A DNA stretch of 64,000 nt, from the NCBI GenBank assembly GCA_017437045.1, contig JAFSBY010000034.1:46030-110029 (forward strand), written 5' to 3'. Shown one piece after another: positions 26,506-35,588 of the stretch. The translations under genes and the position numbers were made by a program. The notes under the pieces are model-generated. The model was not told the DNA's origin. It searched no databases and worked only from the letters and a program-made list of their open reading frames with translations. The stretch's first letter is position 1. Each line of letters begins with the position of its first letter. Origin of the DNA: Alistipes sp. (GTDB lineage Bacteria; Bacteroidota; Bacteroidia; Bacteroidales; Rikenellaceae).

Positions 26506-26880
26506 AAAATGCGCTTTAGGGGCTCTTTTTGACGTTCGCTTGGATTGAAAATCCTCACATACGTTTTGTATGCTCCGGTTTTCACTCCGGCGCGAATGTC
26601 CAAAATAGCCGCCTACATCGCATTTTTCTCCTGCGCGAGCGTTGAAATCCCCGCGATGCGAGCACTTTTAGCCTAGGCTCCGGTTTTCACTCCGGCGCGA
26701 ACGCCCAAAATAGCCGCCTACATCGCATTTTTCTCTTGCGCGAGCATTGAAATCCCCGCGATGCGAGCACTTTTAGCCTTGGCTCCGGTTTTCACTCCTG
26801 CGCGAACGCCCAAAATAGCCGCCTACATCGCATTTTTTTTGGGCTGCTGCGCGAGCGTTGAAATCCCCGCGAAGTGATAG
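26505..26880. repeat. Second nested-palindrome array
   Basis: The left arm AAAAATGCG (26505-26513) continues through a TTTAGG/GGCT/TTTTTG region and pairs with the right arm CAAAATAGCC...CGCATTTTT ending at 26627. Inside is the core CATACgttttGTATG near 26558 and a CCGG..CCGG hairpin. The right half with CGCCTACATCGCATTTTT is then repeated twice more (about 26700-26730 and 26810-26835), each preceded by a GCGCGAGC-x-TTGAAATCCCCGC block. The array fills the gap before the FucP-like gene. Confidence 0.85.
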
Positions 26881-26912
26881 TTGATGCCCTGTTGAATTTT
26901 GTTTGAAAAACT

Positions 26913-28130
26913 ATGTCTAAACCCTCTATGTTCAAATCGGCGACCGGCGTGAACTACCTGGTCCCCTTTCTGCTCATCGCAACGCTCTATCTGTTGTGGG
27001 GCTGTGCACACGGTCTACTCGATGTGCTGAACAAACATTTTCAGGAGACCTTTACCCTCTCGAAGGCCGAATCGGGTTTCGTGCAATTCTCGGTCTATAT
27101 CGGCTACTTCGTGATGGCTCTGCCCGCCGGACTGATCATGCGGCGCGTAGGCTATAAACGGGGTATTATGATCGGTCTGCTGTTGTTTGCCCTCGGTGCC
27201 TTGCTCTTCGTGCCGGCATCGTTCATCCATTCGCCCATCCCCTTCTTTGTGGCACTCTTTGTGCTGGCGTGCGGCCTCTGCATCATCGAAAACGGTGCAC
27301 ACCCCTGTGCAACGGGCATGGGTCCCGAACACTATGCGGCGCAGCGCATCAACCTGGCAGCCGCCTTCAACGGCGTGGGATGGATCGTAGGTCCGCTCAT
27401 TGGCGGTATGCTGATCTTTGGCGATCAGACCTCGCAGTTTGCTCTGGCCAAGCCCTATATCGGGGTAGGAGCCTTTGTGCTGCTCGTCTGCCTGGTGCTG
27501 ACCCGCATCCGGATTCCCGAGCGGGAGATGGCGGCCGAAGTGGAGGCCGAGGCCGAAGCAACACCCGCAAAAACGGGCTCGGTGTGGAGCCATCCGCACT
27601 TCAAATATGCCCTCTTGGCCCAATTCCTCTATGTCGGAGCACAAACCGGTGTGGGCAGTTTCTTTATCAACTATGTCTTGGAGCTCGACCCCTCGATCTC
27701 GAAAGATACGGCCACGTTGCTGCTCAGCATGGGTGGCATGGGGCTCTTCTTTGTGGGGCGTCTCTGCAGCTCGTTCTTCATGCGTTGGATCGCGCCGGGT
27801 AATCTGTTGGCCCTCTTCGGTCTATGCGCCACGCTCTGCATGGCATTGGTCGTAGCCAAGGCAGGTGCTGTCTCGTTGGTGGCACTCTTCTTGACCTTCT
27901 TCTTCATGTCCACGATGTTCCCCACGATCTTTGCGTTGGGCGTACGGGGCATGGGAGCACAGACCAAGCAGGCCTCGTCGCTGTTGGTGATGTGTATTGT
28001 CGGTGGTGCGATCTTCCCGATCTGCATGGGGCTGATTGGCGAGCGCGATATGGCGTTGGGATTCCTGCTGCCGCTGGCCGGTTTCCTCTACATCGCCTTG
28101 TTCGGCTATACGCAACGACGTAAAGCATAG
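26913..28130 (+). CDS. fucP: FucP-like sugar:H+ symporter (MFS)
   Basis: A 405-residue 12-TM transporter of the FHS family, which takes up L-fucose or related sugars with protons. It begins with a TM segment containing LLIATLYLLWGCAHGLLDVL, and shows the characteristic VQFSVYIGYFVMALPAGLIM and IIENGAHPCATGMG motifs of FucP-type symporters. A short hydrophilic loop (VEAEAEATPAKTG) lies between the two six-helix halves. It shares strand and probably transcript with the UroD-like and mutarotase genes, although the repeat array lies between them. The exact sugar cannot be read. Confidence 0.88.
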   Translation: MSKPSMFKSATGVNYLVPFLLIATLYLLWGCAHGLLDVLNKHFQETFTLSKAESGFVQFSVYIGYFVMALPAGLIMRRVGYKRGIMIGLLLFALGALLFVPASFIHSPIPFFVALFVLACGLCIIENGAHPCATGMGPEHYAAQRINLAAAFNGVGWIVGPLIGGMLIFGDQTSQFALAKPYIGVGAFVLLVCLVLTRIRIPEREMAAEVEAEAEATPAKTGSVWSHPHFKYALLAQFLYVGAQTGVGSFFINYVLELDPSISKDTATLLLSMGGMGLFFVGRLCSSFFMRWIAPGNLLALFGLCATLCMALVVAKAGAVSLVALFLTFFFMSTMFPTIFALGVRGMGAQTKQASSLLVMCIVGGAIFPICMGLIGERDMALGFLLPLAGFLYIALFGYTQRRKA

Positions 28131-28161
28131 CATTCCCGTCGGGTTATAAAGTTGCAAACGA

Positions 28162-28201
28162 AAAGGGGCTGTCTCAACGCTATTGGTTGGACAGCCCCTT
28201 T
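28162..28201. terminator. Bidirectional GGCTGTC-type terminator
   Basis: AAAGGGGCTGTC / GACAGCCCCTTT form a 12-bp stem with a 16-nt loop between fucP and the converging fabG. Confidence 0.8.
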
Positions 28202-28221
28202 CGTGTGTATATCCGCCTCTG

Positions 28222-28968
28222 TTAGCAATTCATGCCGCCACAGCAATGGATCACCTGACCGCTGACGTAGGCCGAGAGATCCGAAGCCAAGAAGACCGCT
28301 ACGCCGGCCACATCCTCGGGCGTACCCCCGCGACGCAACGGAATCATCTTGGCCCACTGCTCACGCACCTCCTCGGGCAGAGCACCGGTCATCTCGGTGA
28401 TGATGAAGCCCGGGGCGATGCAGTTGGCGCGGATGCCGCGAGCACCCATCTCTTTGGCGATCGACTTGGCCAGACCGATCATACCCGCCTTCGAGGCCGA
28501 GTAGTTGCACTGTCCGGCATTGCCGCTGACGCCTACGACCGACGACATGTTGATGATCGAGCCGCTGCGCTGACGTGCCATGATCGGGGTCACGGCGTGG
28601 ATGAAGTTGAAGGCCGATTTCAGATTGACCGTCAGCACGGCATCCCATTGTGCCTCGGTCATGCGCATCATCAGACCATCCTTCGTGATGCCGGCATTAT
28701 TGACCAAAATATCGATATGTCCGAAATCCTCGGCAATCTGCTTGACTACGGCATGGGCCTCATCGAACGAAGCGGCATTCGAGGCATACCCCTTGACGCG
28801 GACGCCAAAGGCGGCAATTTCGGCCTCGGTAGCACGGCCATTCTCGTCGATCTGCAGATCGGTAAATGCGATGTCGGCACCTTCGGCCGCAAATTTCAGT
28901 GCCACGGCCTTACCGATGCCGCGAGCTGCACCCGTGATGAGTGCCACCTTTCCTTCCAACAATTTCAT
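28222..28968 (-). CDS. fabG: 3-oxoacyl-[acyl-carrier-protein] reductase
   Basis: A 248-residue short-chain dehydrogenase that reduces 3-oxoacyl-ACP in fatty-acid synthesis. The NADPH-binding TGAARGIGKAVA, the NNAG motif, and the catalytic triad region with NMSSVVG and YSASKAG are present, ending in GQVIHCCGGM. The usual nearby acyl carrier gene is absent. It follows fabF by 38 bp on the same strand. Confidence 0.92.
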   Translation of the reverse strand: MKLLEGKVALITGAARGIGKAVALKFAAEGADIAFTDLQIDENGRATEAEIAAFGVRVKGYASNAASFDEAHAVVKQIAEDFGHIDILVNNAGITKDGLMMRMTEAQWDAVLTVNLKSAFNFIHAVTPIMARQRSGSIINMSSVVGVSGNAGQCNYSASKAGMIGLAKSIAKEMGARGIRANCIAPGFIITEMTGALPEEVREQWAKMIPLRRGGTPEDVAGVAVFLASDLSAYVSGQVIHCCGGMNC

Positions 28969-29006
28969 GGTTTTGTCGAGTTTGTGTTTGTTTTGCTGCT
29001 ACAAAG

Positions 29007-30254
29007 TTACAAAATAAAATGACGAAGTGCAACACATGCGTTGTGTCCGCCAAATCCGAGCGAATTGGAGAGGGCCAGATCGAGTTTGCTCGGTTTGGCC
29101 GAGCCGGGCGTATAGTCCAAATCGCAGTCGGGGTCAGCCTCCGTAAGACCAATCGTGGGAGGCACCTGCTCGTTGCAGAGAGCCAGCACCGAGGCGATCA
29201 GCTCGACGGCTCCGGCAGCACCCAACATGTGGCCGGTCATCGACTTGGTGGAGCTGATCGAGGCACGATGCGCCTCCTCCGCGCCCAGCGCCAACTTGAT
29301 CACCGCGGTTTCGGTCTTGTCATTCAGGGGTGTAGAGGTGCCGTGAGCGTTGATGTAGAGCGACTCGCCCGGTCGGAAACCGGCCTCGTCGAGGGCCTGA
29401 CGCATCGCCTTCGCGGCGGCTGACCCGTCGGGACGAGGCGCGGTGTAGTGGTAGGCATCGCAGCTGTTGCCATAGCCTACGACCTCGGCCAAAATCGGCG
29501 CGTCGCGTTGCAGGGCATGCTCCAACTCCTCGAAGATCAGTACACCGGCACCCTCGGCCATGACAAAGCCGTTACGACGACGATCAAACGGGATGGATGC
29601 CTGTGTGGGGTCGGTCGTGGTAGAGAGAGCCTTGCTGTTGGCGAATCCGCCGATGGCCAGGGCATTGACCGCTGCCTCCGAACCGCCGGTGATGATGGCG
29701 TCGGCATAGCCGTGACGAATTGCGCGGAAGGCCTCACCGGCCGTATTGGTCGAGGTGGCACAAGCCGAAACAGCCGGCAGGCAGGGCCCCTGGGCCTGGA
29801 ATCGGATGGCAATATTACCGGCTGCGATGTTCGAGATCATCATCGGAATGAAGAGCGGGGAGATGCGATGCGCCCCCTCGTTGAGCAGCACCTTGGTCTG
29901 CTCGATAAAGGTGTGCATGCCGCCGATACCCGAGCCGAGATAGACACCCAGACGGTCGGCGTCGATGTTGGTGCCGGCCACCAAACCACTCTGTTGCATG
30001 GCTTGAATAGCTGCGGCTACGGCAAATTGGCTGAAACGGTCGCTGCGACGAGCCTCGCCGGCCGAGAGTCCCTGGCTTTGGGGGTCGAAATCGTGTACCT
30101 GACCGGCTACCTGAATGGGAAGCGGTTGGTGGATGCCCTCGATGGGGGCGATGCCGCAGTGGCCGGCAAAGAGGTTGCGGCTGAAGTCAGAGATCGTGCA
30201 ACCGATCGGCGAGATGACGCCCATGCCGGTGATAACTACGCGTTTTTTGTTCAT
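29007..30254 (-). CDS. fabF: 3-oxoacyl-[acyl-carrier-protein] synthase II
   Basis: Condenses malonyl-ACP with acyl-ACP to extend fatty acids. Starting from MNKKRVVITGMGVISPIG (the longer frame runs into the promoter region of the divergent gene), the protein has the nucleophile in SACATSTNTAGEAFRAI, the catalytic histidines in NAHGTSTPLND and KSMTGHMLGAAG, and a GGHNACVAL end, all typical of KAS II. The active-site CATSTN replaces the more common CATGTH. 415 residues is the normal size. Confidence 0.93.
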   Translation of the reverse strand: MNKKRVVITGMGVISPIGCTISDFSRNLFAGHCGIAPIEGIHQPLPIQVAGQVHDFDPQSQGLSAGEARRSDRFSQFAVAAAIQAMQQSGLVAGTNIDADRLGVYLGSGIGGMHTFIEQTKVLLNEGAHRISPLFIPMMISNIAAGNIAIRFQAQGPCLPAVSACATSTNTAGEAFRAIRHGYADAIITGGSEAAVNALAIGGFANSKALSTTTDPTQASIPFDRRRNGFVMAEGAGVLIFEELEHALQRDAPILAEVVGYGNSCDAYHYTAPRPDGSAAAKAMRQALDEAGFRPGESLYINAHGTSTPLNDKTETAVIKLALGAEEAHRASISSTKSMTGHMLGAAGAVELIASVLALCNEQVPPTIGLTEADPDCDLDYTPGSAKPSKLDLALSNSLGFGGHNACVALRHFIL

Positions 30255-30332
30255 GATAGTTCTAAATGTTTGTGTTAAAGCACCTTGTGCGATTGTGGTG
30301 TGCGGGGCCTTTCTATTTTCATGAAAAAGTCT

Positions 30333-30340
30333 TACCTTTG
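30333..30340 (+). promoter_or_regulatory. LytTR gene -7 box
   Basis: TACCTTTG about 21 bp upstream of the ATG at 30362. The region is divergent with fabF and 107 bp wide. Confidence 0.5.
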
Positions 30341-30361
30341 CCCCGACGCAAAACAACGCTT

Positions 30362-31210
30362 ATGGAGGTACCTCGATTTTTGTTACGCAAAAAATATTTG
30401 TTGGAGTCGGTGCTCTTTGTAGCCCTCTTCTCCTTCGTGTTTATGGCACTCTATCAGCCCTTTTCGACCGAAACGGTTTGGTTTGGTTTTGTGCCCTGGT
30501 CGCGTTTCGTGTGGATGCTTTCGTTCTACGTGGTGGCCATCGCTACGCTGCTGGTGAGTAAATACCTGCTCTATCGTGTCTTTGCCGTACGTACACCGAC
30601 CATGCCGGTCTATGTCGCATGGCTGGGTGCCGAGTTCGCTGCGCTGACCCTGCTCTATATCCTCTTTTCGCAATCCTTCGATTCGATCCCGATGGATGCC
30701 TTGTGGTTTGTGCGTGTCTTTGGTTGCGTGGCAATGATTCTGATCATCCCCTACACGATCATCGGCCTCTATGCCGCCTATCGGGTGAAGAAGGAGGAGC
30801 TGAATCTGGTTCGGCTGGGGCAGACCGTGCAGGAGCTTCCGTCCGAGAATGAGCTGTTGCATCTGTGCGACAACAATGGTATCGAGCGCATGACAATCGA
30901 CGCCCAAGCGATCTATTACGTGGAGTCGCAAGATAACTACGTGCGCATCTACTACGAATTGGAGGGACGGCTCGTCAGCTACATGTTGCGCTGCAAAACA
31001 CAACGGATCGAGGAGATGTTGGCTGGTACTGCACTCATGCGCTGCCACCGCTCCTACATCGTCAATCTGCAAAAGATCAAATGCTACAAACGCTTCTCGG
31101 ACCATGCGACCATCTACCTGTCGCAAGCCTCTGCGAAAGCAATTCCGGTTTCAAAGAGCTATTTTAAGGCCGTCACAGAGCGTGTAACCGCGCAGGGGCT
31201 TGATTCGTAA
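30362..31210 (+). CDS. Membrane-anchored LytTR transcriptional regulator
   Basis: A 282-residue protein with about four transmembrane helices in the first 145 residues (FVALFSFVFMALYQPF, WMLSFYVVAIATLLVS, LTLLYILFSQ, GCVAMILIIPYTIIGLYAA) followed by a LytTR DNA-binding domain (residues ~180-275: YYVESQDNYVRIYYE, MRCHRSYIVNLQKI). Such membrane-bound LytTR proteins lack a receiver domain and act without a dedicated kinase. I started at 30362 because the upstream 32 codons are in promoter sequence. The target is unknown; its divergent partner is fabF. Confidence 0.88.
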   Translation: MEVPRFLLRKKYLLESVLFVALFSFVFMALYQPFSTETVWFGFVPWSRFVWMLSFYVVAIATLLVSKYLLYRVFAVRTPTMPVYVAWLGAEFAALTLLYILFSQSFDSIPMDALWFVRVFGCVAMILIIPYTIIGLYAAYRVKKEELNLVRLGQTVQELPSENELLHLCDNNGIERMTIDAQAIYYVESQDNYVRIYYELEGRLVSYMLRCKTQRIEEMLAGTALMRCHRSYIVNLQKIKCYKRFSDHATIYLSQASAKAIPVSKSYFKAVTERVTAQGLDS

Positions 31211-31298
31211 AGCCGGCAAGACGGGGAGGTGAGGTTGCCTCATCGGGTGATTGTTCCGACTCGCCTTACATCCTGCTTGTCATGCAACGTTCCATCAA

Positions 31299-31333
31299 AA
31301 GGGGCTGTCTGACCGTTTGGTTAGACAGCCCTT
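31299..31333. terminator. Bidirectional GGCTGTC-type terminator
   Basis: AAGGGGCTGTCT / AGACAGCCCTTG stem with a 12-nt loop, between the LytTR gene and the converging ligase gene. Confidence 0.8.
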
Positions 31334-31339
31334 GTTGTG

Positions 31340-32974
31340 TTATTGATAGAGGAAGCGTTTGATGCTCCCTTTCGGGGTTTTGGCAAAGGGTTCGGTGCAC
31401 AGCTCAAACTTCCCGACGTGGGCATAGGCCGGCAGACGGCGATTCAACTCCTCGAGGTTGCGGGAGAGGATGTCGTGCAGGGTCTCGGCGTTGAGGTGGT
31501 CGGCGACAACCTGATCCTGATTGGGGACGATCAGGGCCACCAGATTGTGTTTGCGCTGTACGATGATCGACTCGGCTACATAGGGCAACGTGTTGAGAAT
31601 TACCTCGATCTCCTCGGGGAAGATGTTCTGCCCGTTGGTCGAGAGAAGCATACTCTTGCAGCGTCCGACCAGGAACAGATGCCCCTCCCGATCCATGACG
31701 GCCAGGTCTCCCGTGCGGAAGAAGCCATCCTCGGTGAAGGCGGCAGCCGTCGCCTCCGGATTCTTGTAATAACCGGCAAAGACACTCGGTCCTTTGACGA
31801 GCAATTCGCCGGCCAGACGCTCCGGATCGGAGGAGTTGATACGGTATTCGTAGCTCGGCAGGATACGACCGCAGGAGCGTAGTTTGTACTCCCCCTGCAG
31901 GCCCAACGAGATGACCGGCGTGCACTCGGTCATGCCATAGCCGGTCATGAAGGGAATCTGTAATTTTTGCGCCAGGAGTTGCTCAACATCGCTGGGAATG
32001 GCGGCACCACCCGTGTAGATCATGCGACACTGTTTGCCGAAGGCCGAGAGGAAGATCGTGGCCAGGGCTTCGCAGAAGTCGGGATGCTCGGTGTAGGCAG
32101 CCAACCGCTCGGCACCGCTCTTGCTGCGGATAAATTCGCCAATGGTGCAGTCGGTGAGTTTGTTGATGACGAGCGGCACGGCGAAGAACATCTCGGGTTG
32201 CACCTCGCGCAAGGCGGCACGTACGGTCGAGGGGATCGGCATGGCGGCTAAGATGGTCAGATGCATACCCGAGCAGAGCGGCATGATGCCATCGACCGTC
32301 AGGCCGAAGATGTGGGCCAGGGGCAGAATGCTCAAATAGCCTTTGCCGGCCGTAAAGGGGAGTCGGGGCTGCAGAGCCGTCACCTGATCCGAGAAGTTGC
32401 CAACGGTGAGCATCACCCCCTTGGGGTTGCCCGTCGATCCGGAGGTGTAGTTGATCACGCAAAGCTCCTCGGTGGCGCGGGGCGCGAAGGCCAGATCGGC
32501 CGGGGTGAAGTTCGTCGGGCGGAATTGCGCGCGACGCTGATAGTAGGCCTCGAAATCACCGCGTACGGCCAGCAGATCGCCACTGCGCAGGTCGATGGCG
32601 GCGATCAGGCGAGGCATGGCCTCGAAATCCATCTTCTCGAAGGCCACCCGATCGGTGTAGAGCAGGCGGCTCTCGGAGTGGTCGATCAGCCGTTGGCTGT
32701 CGCTCGGCAGGTAACCGCTTAAGAGCGGCACAGCCACATAGCCGCCCGAGATGGTGGCCATGAAGAGTTTAATCCACTCGGAGGTGCTGGCGGCCTGAAT
32801 GGTGATCTTATCACCGGGTTGCAGGCCCGCCTCACGCCAAAGGCGATGCAGGGTGACTATTTGGGTCGCCAGCTCACCGTAAGTGATCGGCTCTTGGCGA
32901 AAATCGTTCAATGCGGGCTGCTCCCAGCAGCGGCGCATGGATGCTTCAAAGATGGTAATAAAGTTTTTCATCAT
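31340..32974 (-). CDS. Long-chain fatty acid-CoA ligase-like AMP-binding enzyme
   Basis: A 544-residue adenylate-forming enzyme that would activate a fatty acid with ATP and CoA. It has the P-loop-like AMP-binding motif YTSGSTGNPKGVMLT, the A4-A5 region GYGMTECTPVIS, and the FRTGDLAVMDREGHLFLVG, LLSTNGQNIFPEEIE segments with the C-terminal catalytic lysine in FAKTPKGSIKRFLY. The start at 32974 (MMKN; 32971 is equally possible) follows a terminator-like hairpin; the frame upstream is in the DPP4 gene's territory and meaningless. Substrate chain length is not resolvable. Confidence 0.87.
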   Translation of the reverse strand: MMKNFITIFEASMRRCWEQPALNDFRQEPITYGELATQIVTLHRLWREAGLQPGDKITIQAASTSEWIKLFMATISGGYVAVPLLSGYLPSDSQRLIDHSESRLLYTDRVAFEKMDFEAMPRLIAAIDLRSGDLLAVRGDFEAYYQRRAQFRPTNFTPADLAFAPRATEELCVINYTSGSTGNPKGVMLTVGNFSDQVTALQPRLPFTAGKGYLSILPLAHIFGLTVDGIMPLCSGMHLTILAAMPIPSTVRAALREVQPEMFFAVPLVINKLTDCTIGEFIRSKSGAERLAAYTEHPDFCEALATIFLSAFGKQCRMIYTGGAAIPSDVEQLLAQKLQIPFMTGYGMTECTPVISLGLQGEYKLRSCGRILPSYEYRINSSDPERLAGELLVKGPSVFAGYYKNPEATAAAFTEDGFFRTGDLAVMDREGHLFLVGRCKSMLLSTNGQNIFPEEIEVILNTLPYVAESIIVQRKHNLVALIVPNQDQVVADHLNAETLHDILSRNLEELNRRLPAYAHVGKFELCTEPFAKTPKGSIKRFLYQ

Positions 32975-32996
32975 AAAAATAGGTGAAAAAAGTCCT

Positions 32997-33036
32997 AAAA
33001 AAACCTCCGAGGCTGATGATGGGGTAGCCCCGGAGG
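32997..33036 (-). terminator. Terminator-like hairpin in the ligase leader
   Basis: On the minus strand CCTCCG-G-GGCT pairs with AGCC-T-CGGAGG around a short loop and is followed by seven U (32997-33003), an intrinsic terminator only about 22 nt before the ATG of the acyl-CoA ligase. CACCTTTG at 33087-33094 is a candidate -7 box upstream. Confidence 0.6.
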
Positions 33037-33272
33037 ATTCAAAAAATGGATGATGGGTTTGTTGTATGAAAAAACGTTCGACGGCAAAGGTGAAAAAAAT
33101 AAAATTAGCGACGCTCCTTCGTGCGCCGAATGTGGCAAAACACCCCTTTGGAGTGGTCGATGGGGTGGGTGTGTGGCGAATGGAGTGGCCAAATTGGTCA
33201 CTTTTTGGGGTGCGGATGGTTGCAAAATGGCAGAAATAGCGTACCTTTACATCCGAAAAAAAATCCGAACAG

Positions 33273-35393
33273 ATGAAAAAACTCGTTTTACTGGCAATGG
33301 CTATGATGACAATGGCCTCGGTGGAGGCACAAGAGCCGCAGCGTCTGCTGACAATGGAGGAGGCGGTGCTGGGCACCGGTCTCGCGGTGGAGAATCTACG
33401 ATGCACCTGGCGGGCCAATTCGGCCTCCTATTCGGTGGTCGATCAGGGGGTGATCTATGAGGTCGATCCCAAGACCGGAGCACGGCAAGAGCTGACCACG
33501 CTCGAGAAGATCAATGCGTTGCTGGGGACTTCGCTCAAGTATATGCCCGCCTATCAGATGACCGGACGCGGCACGATGCGCTTCCATACGGGTAAGGAGC
33601 TGGTCGGCATTGAGCCGCTACGCGATTCGATCGTGCATCGCTATGCTCCGCCTGCCGGTGCCGAGCAGGCCCGCTATGCCGATGAGGGGCGTTTCCTCTA
33701 TAACAGTGGGGGCGATCTCTATTGGAGCGATCGTGGCGGTGAGGAGCACCGCATCACGCACTACAACGATCCGGCTATGGTCTGTGGTCAGGTGGTGAGT
33801 CGCAACGAATTTGGCATTACGGAGGGGTGGCTGCTGGCGCCCGATAAGATGAAGGTGGCCTTCTATCGGAAGGATGAAAGCCGCGTCTCCAAATTTCCCT
33901 TGCTGGATGTGACGACGCGCACCGGATCGCTCGTGGAGATTCGCTATCCGATGGCCGGCATGGCCTCGGAGCAGGTTTGGGTGGATATTTATGACTTTGA
34001 GAGCGATCGCACGGTGACCCTCCAGGTGACGGACTTCGACGAGGAGCGCTACCTGACCAATTGGAGTTTCTCGCCCGACTCGAAACGCATCTATGTGCAG
34101 GTCGTGGCCCGCTCGCAGAAGGAGATGCGTCTGAATGAGTATGCCGTTGAGGATGGCCGTTTCCTGCGGACGATTTTGGAGGAGCGCAACGACCGTTTTG
34201 TCGAGCCGCTCCATCCGATCAGCTTCCTCAAGGAGGATCCCGATGCCTTCCTCTACACCACCTCGAACCGCGATGGCTACCGCAATATCTATCGTGGCTC
34301 CTTTGCCAAGGGGTCGCTGGAGCGTCTGACGAAGGTCGATGCCGATGTGGAGTTGGTGCAGGTAAATGGTCGCTACCTCTATTATACGTCGGCCGAGGTC
34401 TCGCCCATCGAGAATCACCTCTTCCGCCTCGATCTAAAGACGGGTAAGAGCCGCCGTCTGACGCCTGATGAGGGGTGGCACTACTGCTCGCTCAGCCCCG
34501 ATGGACGTTATTTCATCGACAATTATTCGTCGCTCAAGGTGCCGCGTGTAGTGCGCTTGGCCTCGACCGACGGGAAGTTGGAGCGTGAATTGCTGCGCGC
34601 TGCCGATCCGAGTGCTGCACTGAACTATGGCGAGATCGAGCTGGGCACGGTCAAGAGTGCTGACGGCCAGTATGACAACTACTATCGTCTGATCAAACCC
34701 CACGATTTCGATCCTGCGAAGAAGTATCCCGTGATCCTCTATGTCTATGGTGGTCCCCATTCGCAGATGGTGCAGAACTCGTTCCAAGCCTTGTTGCGTC
34801 GTTGGGAGATGCTGATGGCCCAGCGCGGTTATGTGGTCTTTGTGATGGACAATCGCGGCACGTCGAATCGCGGATTGGCCTACGAGCAGGCTATCTATGG
34901 GCAATGCGGTAAGTGCGAAATGGCCGATCAGGTGGCCGGTTTGGAGTGGTTGCTTGCCCATGCGTGGTGCGACTGCGACCGTGTGGGTGTACACGGCTGG
35001 TCGTATGGTGGTTTTATGACCATCTCGCTCATGACGAACTATCCCGACCTGTTCAAGGTGGGTGTGGCCGGTGGTCCGGTGATCGACTGGAAATGGTATG
35101 AGGTGATGTATGGCGAACGTTATATGGGTCACCCCGACCAGAATGCCGAGGGGTACGCTGCGACGAGTCTGATTCCGATGGCCGCGCAGCTGAAGGGTAA
35201 ACTGCTGATCTGCCAGGGTGCAATCGACCCGGTGGTGGTATGGCAGCACAGCCTGAATTTCGTGAAGGCATGTATCGACCACGGTGTGCAGGTCGATTAT
35301 TTCCCCTATCCGACCCACGAACACAACGTGCGCGGCAAGGATCGGGTGCATCTGATGCAGAAGGTGACCGACTATTTTGCCGATTACCTCTAA
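33273..35393 (+). CDS. Dipeptidyl peptidase IV-like S9 serine peptidase
   Basis: A 706-residue exported peptidase (signal ending SVEAQ) that would cut X-Pro or X-Ala dipeptides. The N-terminal half is the beta-propeller expected for DPP4 (SFSPDSKRIYVQVV; CSLSPDGRYFIDNY), and the C-terminal alpha/beta hydrolase contains the catalytic Ser in GWSYGGF (Ser577), Asp652 (GAID) and His684 (THEHNV). Bacteroidales use such enzymes on host and dietary proline-rich peptides. It begins 28 bp after a TACCTTTA promoter-like box (33242-33249). Confidence 0.9.
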   Translation: MKKLVLLAMAMMTMASVEAQEPQRLLTMEEAVLGTGLAVENLRCTWRANSASYSVVDQGVIYEVDPKTGARQELTTLEKINALLGTSLKYMPAYQMTGRGTMRFHTGKELVGIEPLRDSIVHRYAPPAGAEQARYADEGRFLYNSGGDLYWSDRGGEEHRITHYNDPAMVCGQVVSRNEFGITEGWLLAPDKMKVAFYRKDESRVSKFPLLDVTTRTGSLVEIRYPMAGMASEQVWVDIYDFESDRTVTLQVTDFDEERYLTNWSFSPDSKRIYVQVVARSQKEMRLNEYAVEDGRFLRTILEERNDRFVEPLHPISFLKEDPDAFLYTTSNRDGYRNIYRGSFAKGSLERLTKVDADVELVQVNGRYLYYTSAEVSPIENHLFRLDLKTGKSRRLTPDEGWHYCSLSPDGRYFIDNYSSLKVPRVVRLASTDGKLERELLRAADPSAALNYGEIELGTVKSADGQYDNYYRLIKPHDFDPAKKYPVILYVYGGPHSQMVQNSFQALLRRWEMLMAQRGYVVFVMDNRGTSNRGLAYEQAIYGQCGKCEMADQVAGLEWLLAHAWCDCDRVGVHGWSYGGFMTISLMTNYPDLFKVGVAGGPVIDWKWYEVMYGERYMGHPDQNAEGYAATSLIPMAAQLKGKLLICQGAIDPVVVWQHSLNFVKACIDHGVQVDYFPYPTHEHNVRGKDRVHLMQKVTDYFADYL

Positions 35394-35442
35394 CCGGAGG
35401 CTTCGCAAGTCTTAAAATTCAGCTTGTTATTACAACTTCAAC

Positions 35443-35485
35443 CCAAAGGGGCTCTTCCAACGATCTTGTTGGGCGGCCCTTTTGG
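35443..35485. terminator. Terminator after the DPP4 gene
   Basis: CCAAAGGGGC, an inner CCAAC/GTTGG stem, and GGCCCTTTTGG form a stepped hairpin followed by a T-rich tract. Confidence 0.75.
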
Positions 35486-35524
35486 TGTTTTTGACGGAAA
35501 ACGTAGGAAAAAAAGGGGGAAATC

Positions 35525-35555
35525 TTTGTAATTTGGTTGAAAGTCTCTAATTTTG
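35525..35555 (+). promoter_or_regulatory. Promoter of the peptide/peptidase cluster
   Basis: TTTG at 35525-35528, a 19-bp spacer and TAATTTTG at 35548-35555, about 33 bp before the short peptide gene. Confidence 0.7.
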
Positions 35556-35588
35556 TAGTCAAACCAAACAATCAATACAATCAGAGCG

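Noticed and set aside
32975-33418. An N-terminal extension of the acyl-CoA ligase
   Set aside because: The extra 148 codons run through a terminator hairpin and into the DPP4 gene and do not resemble the family.
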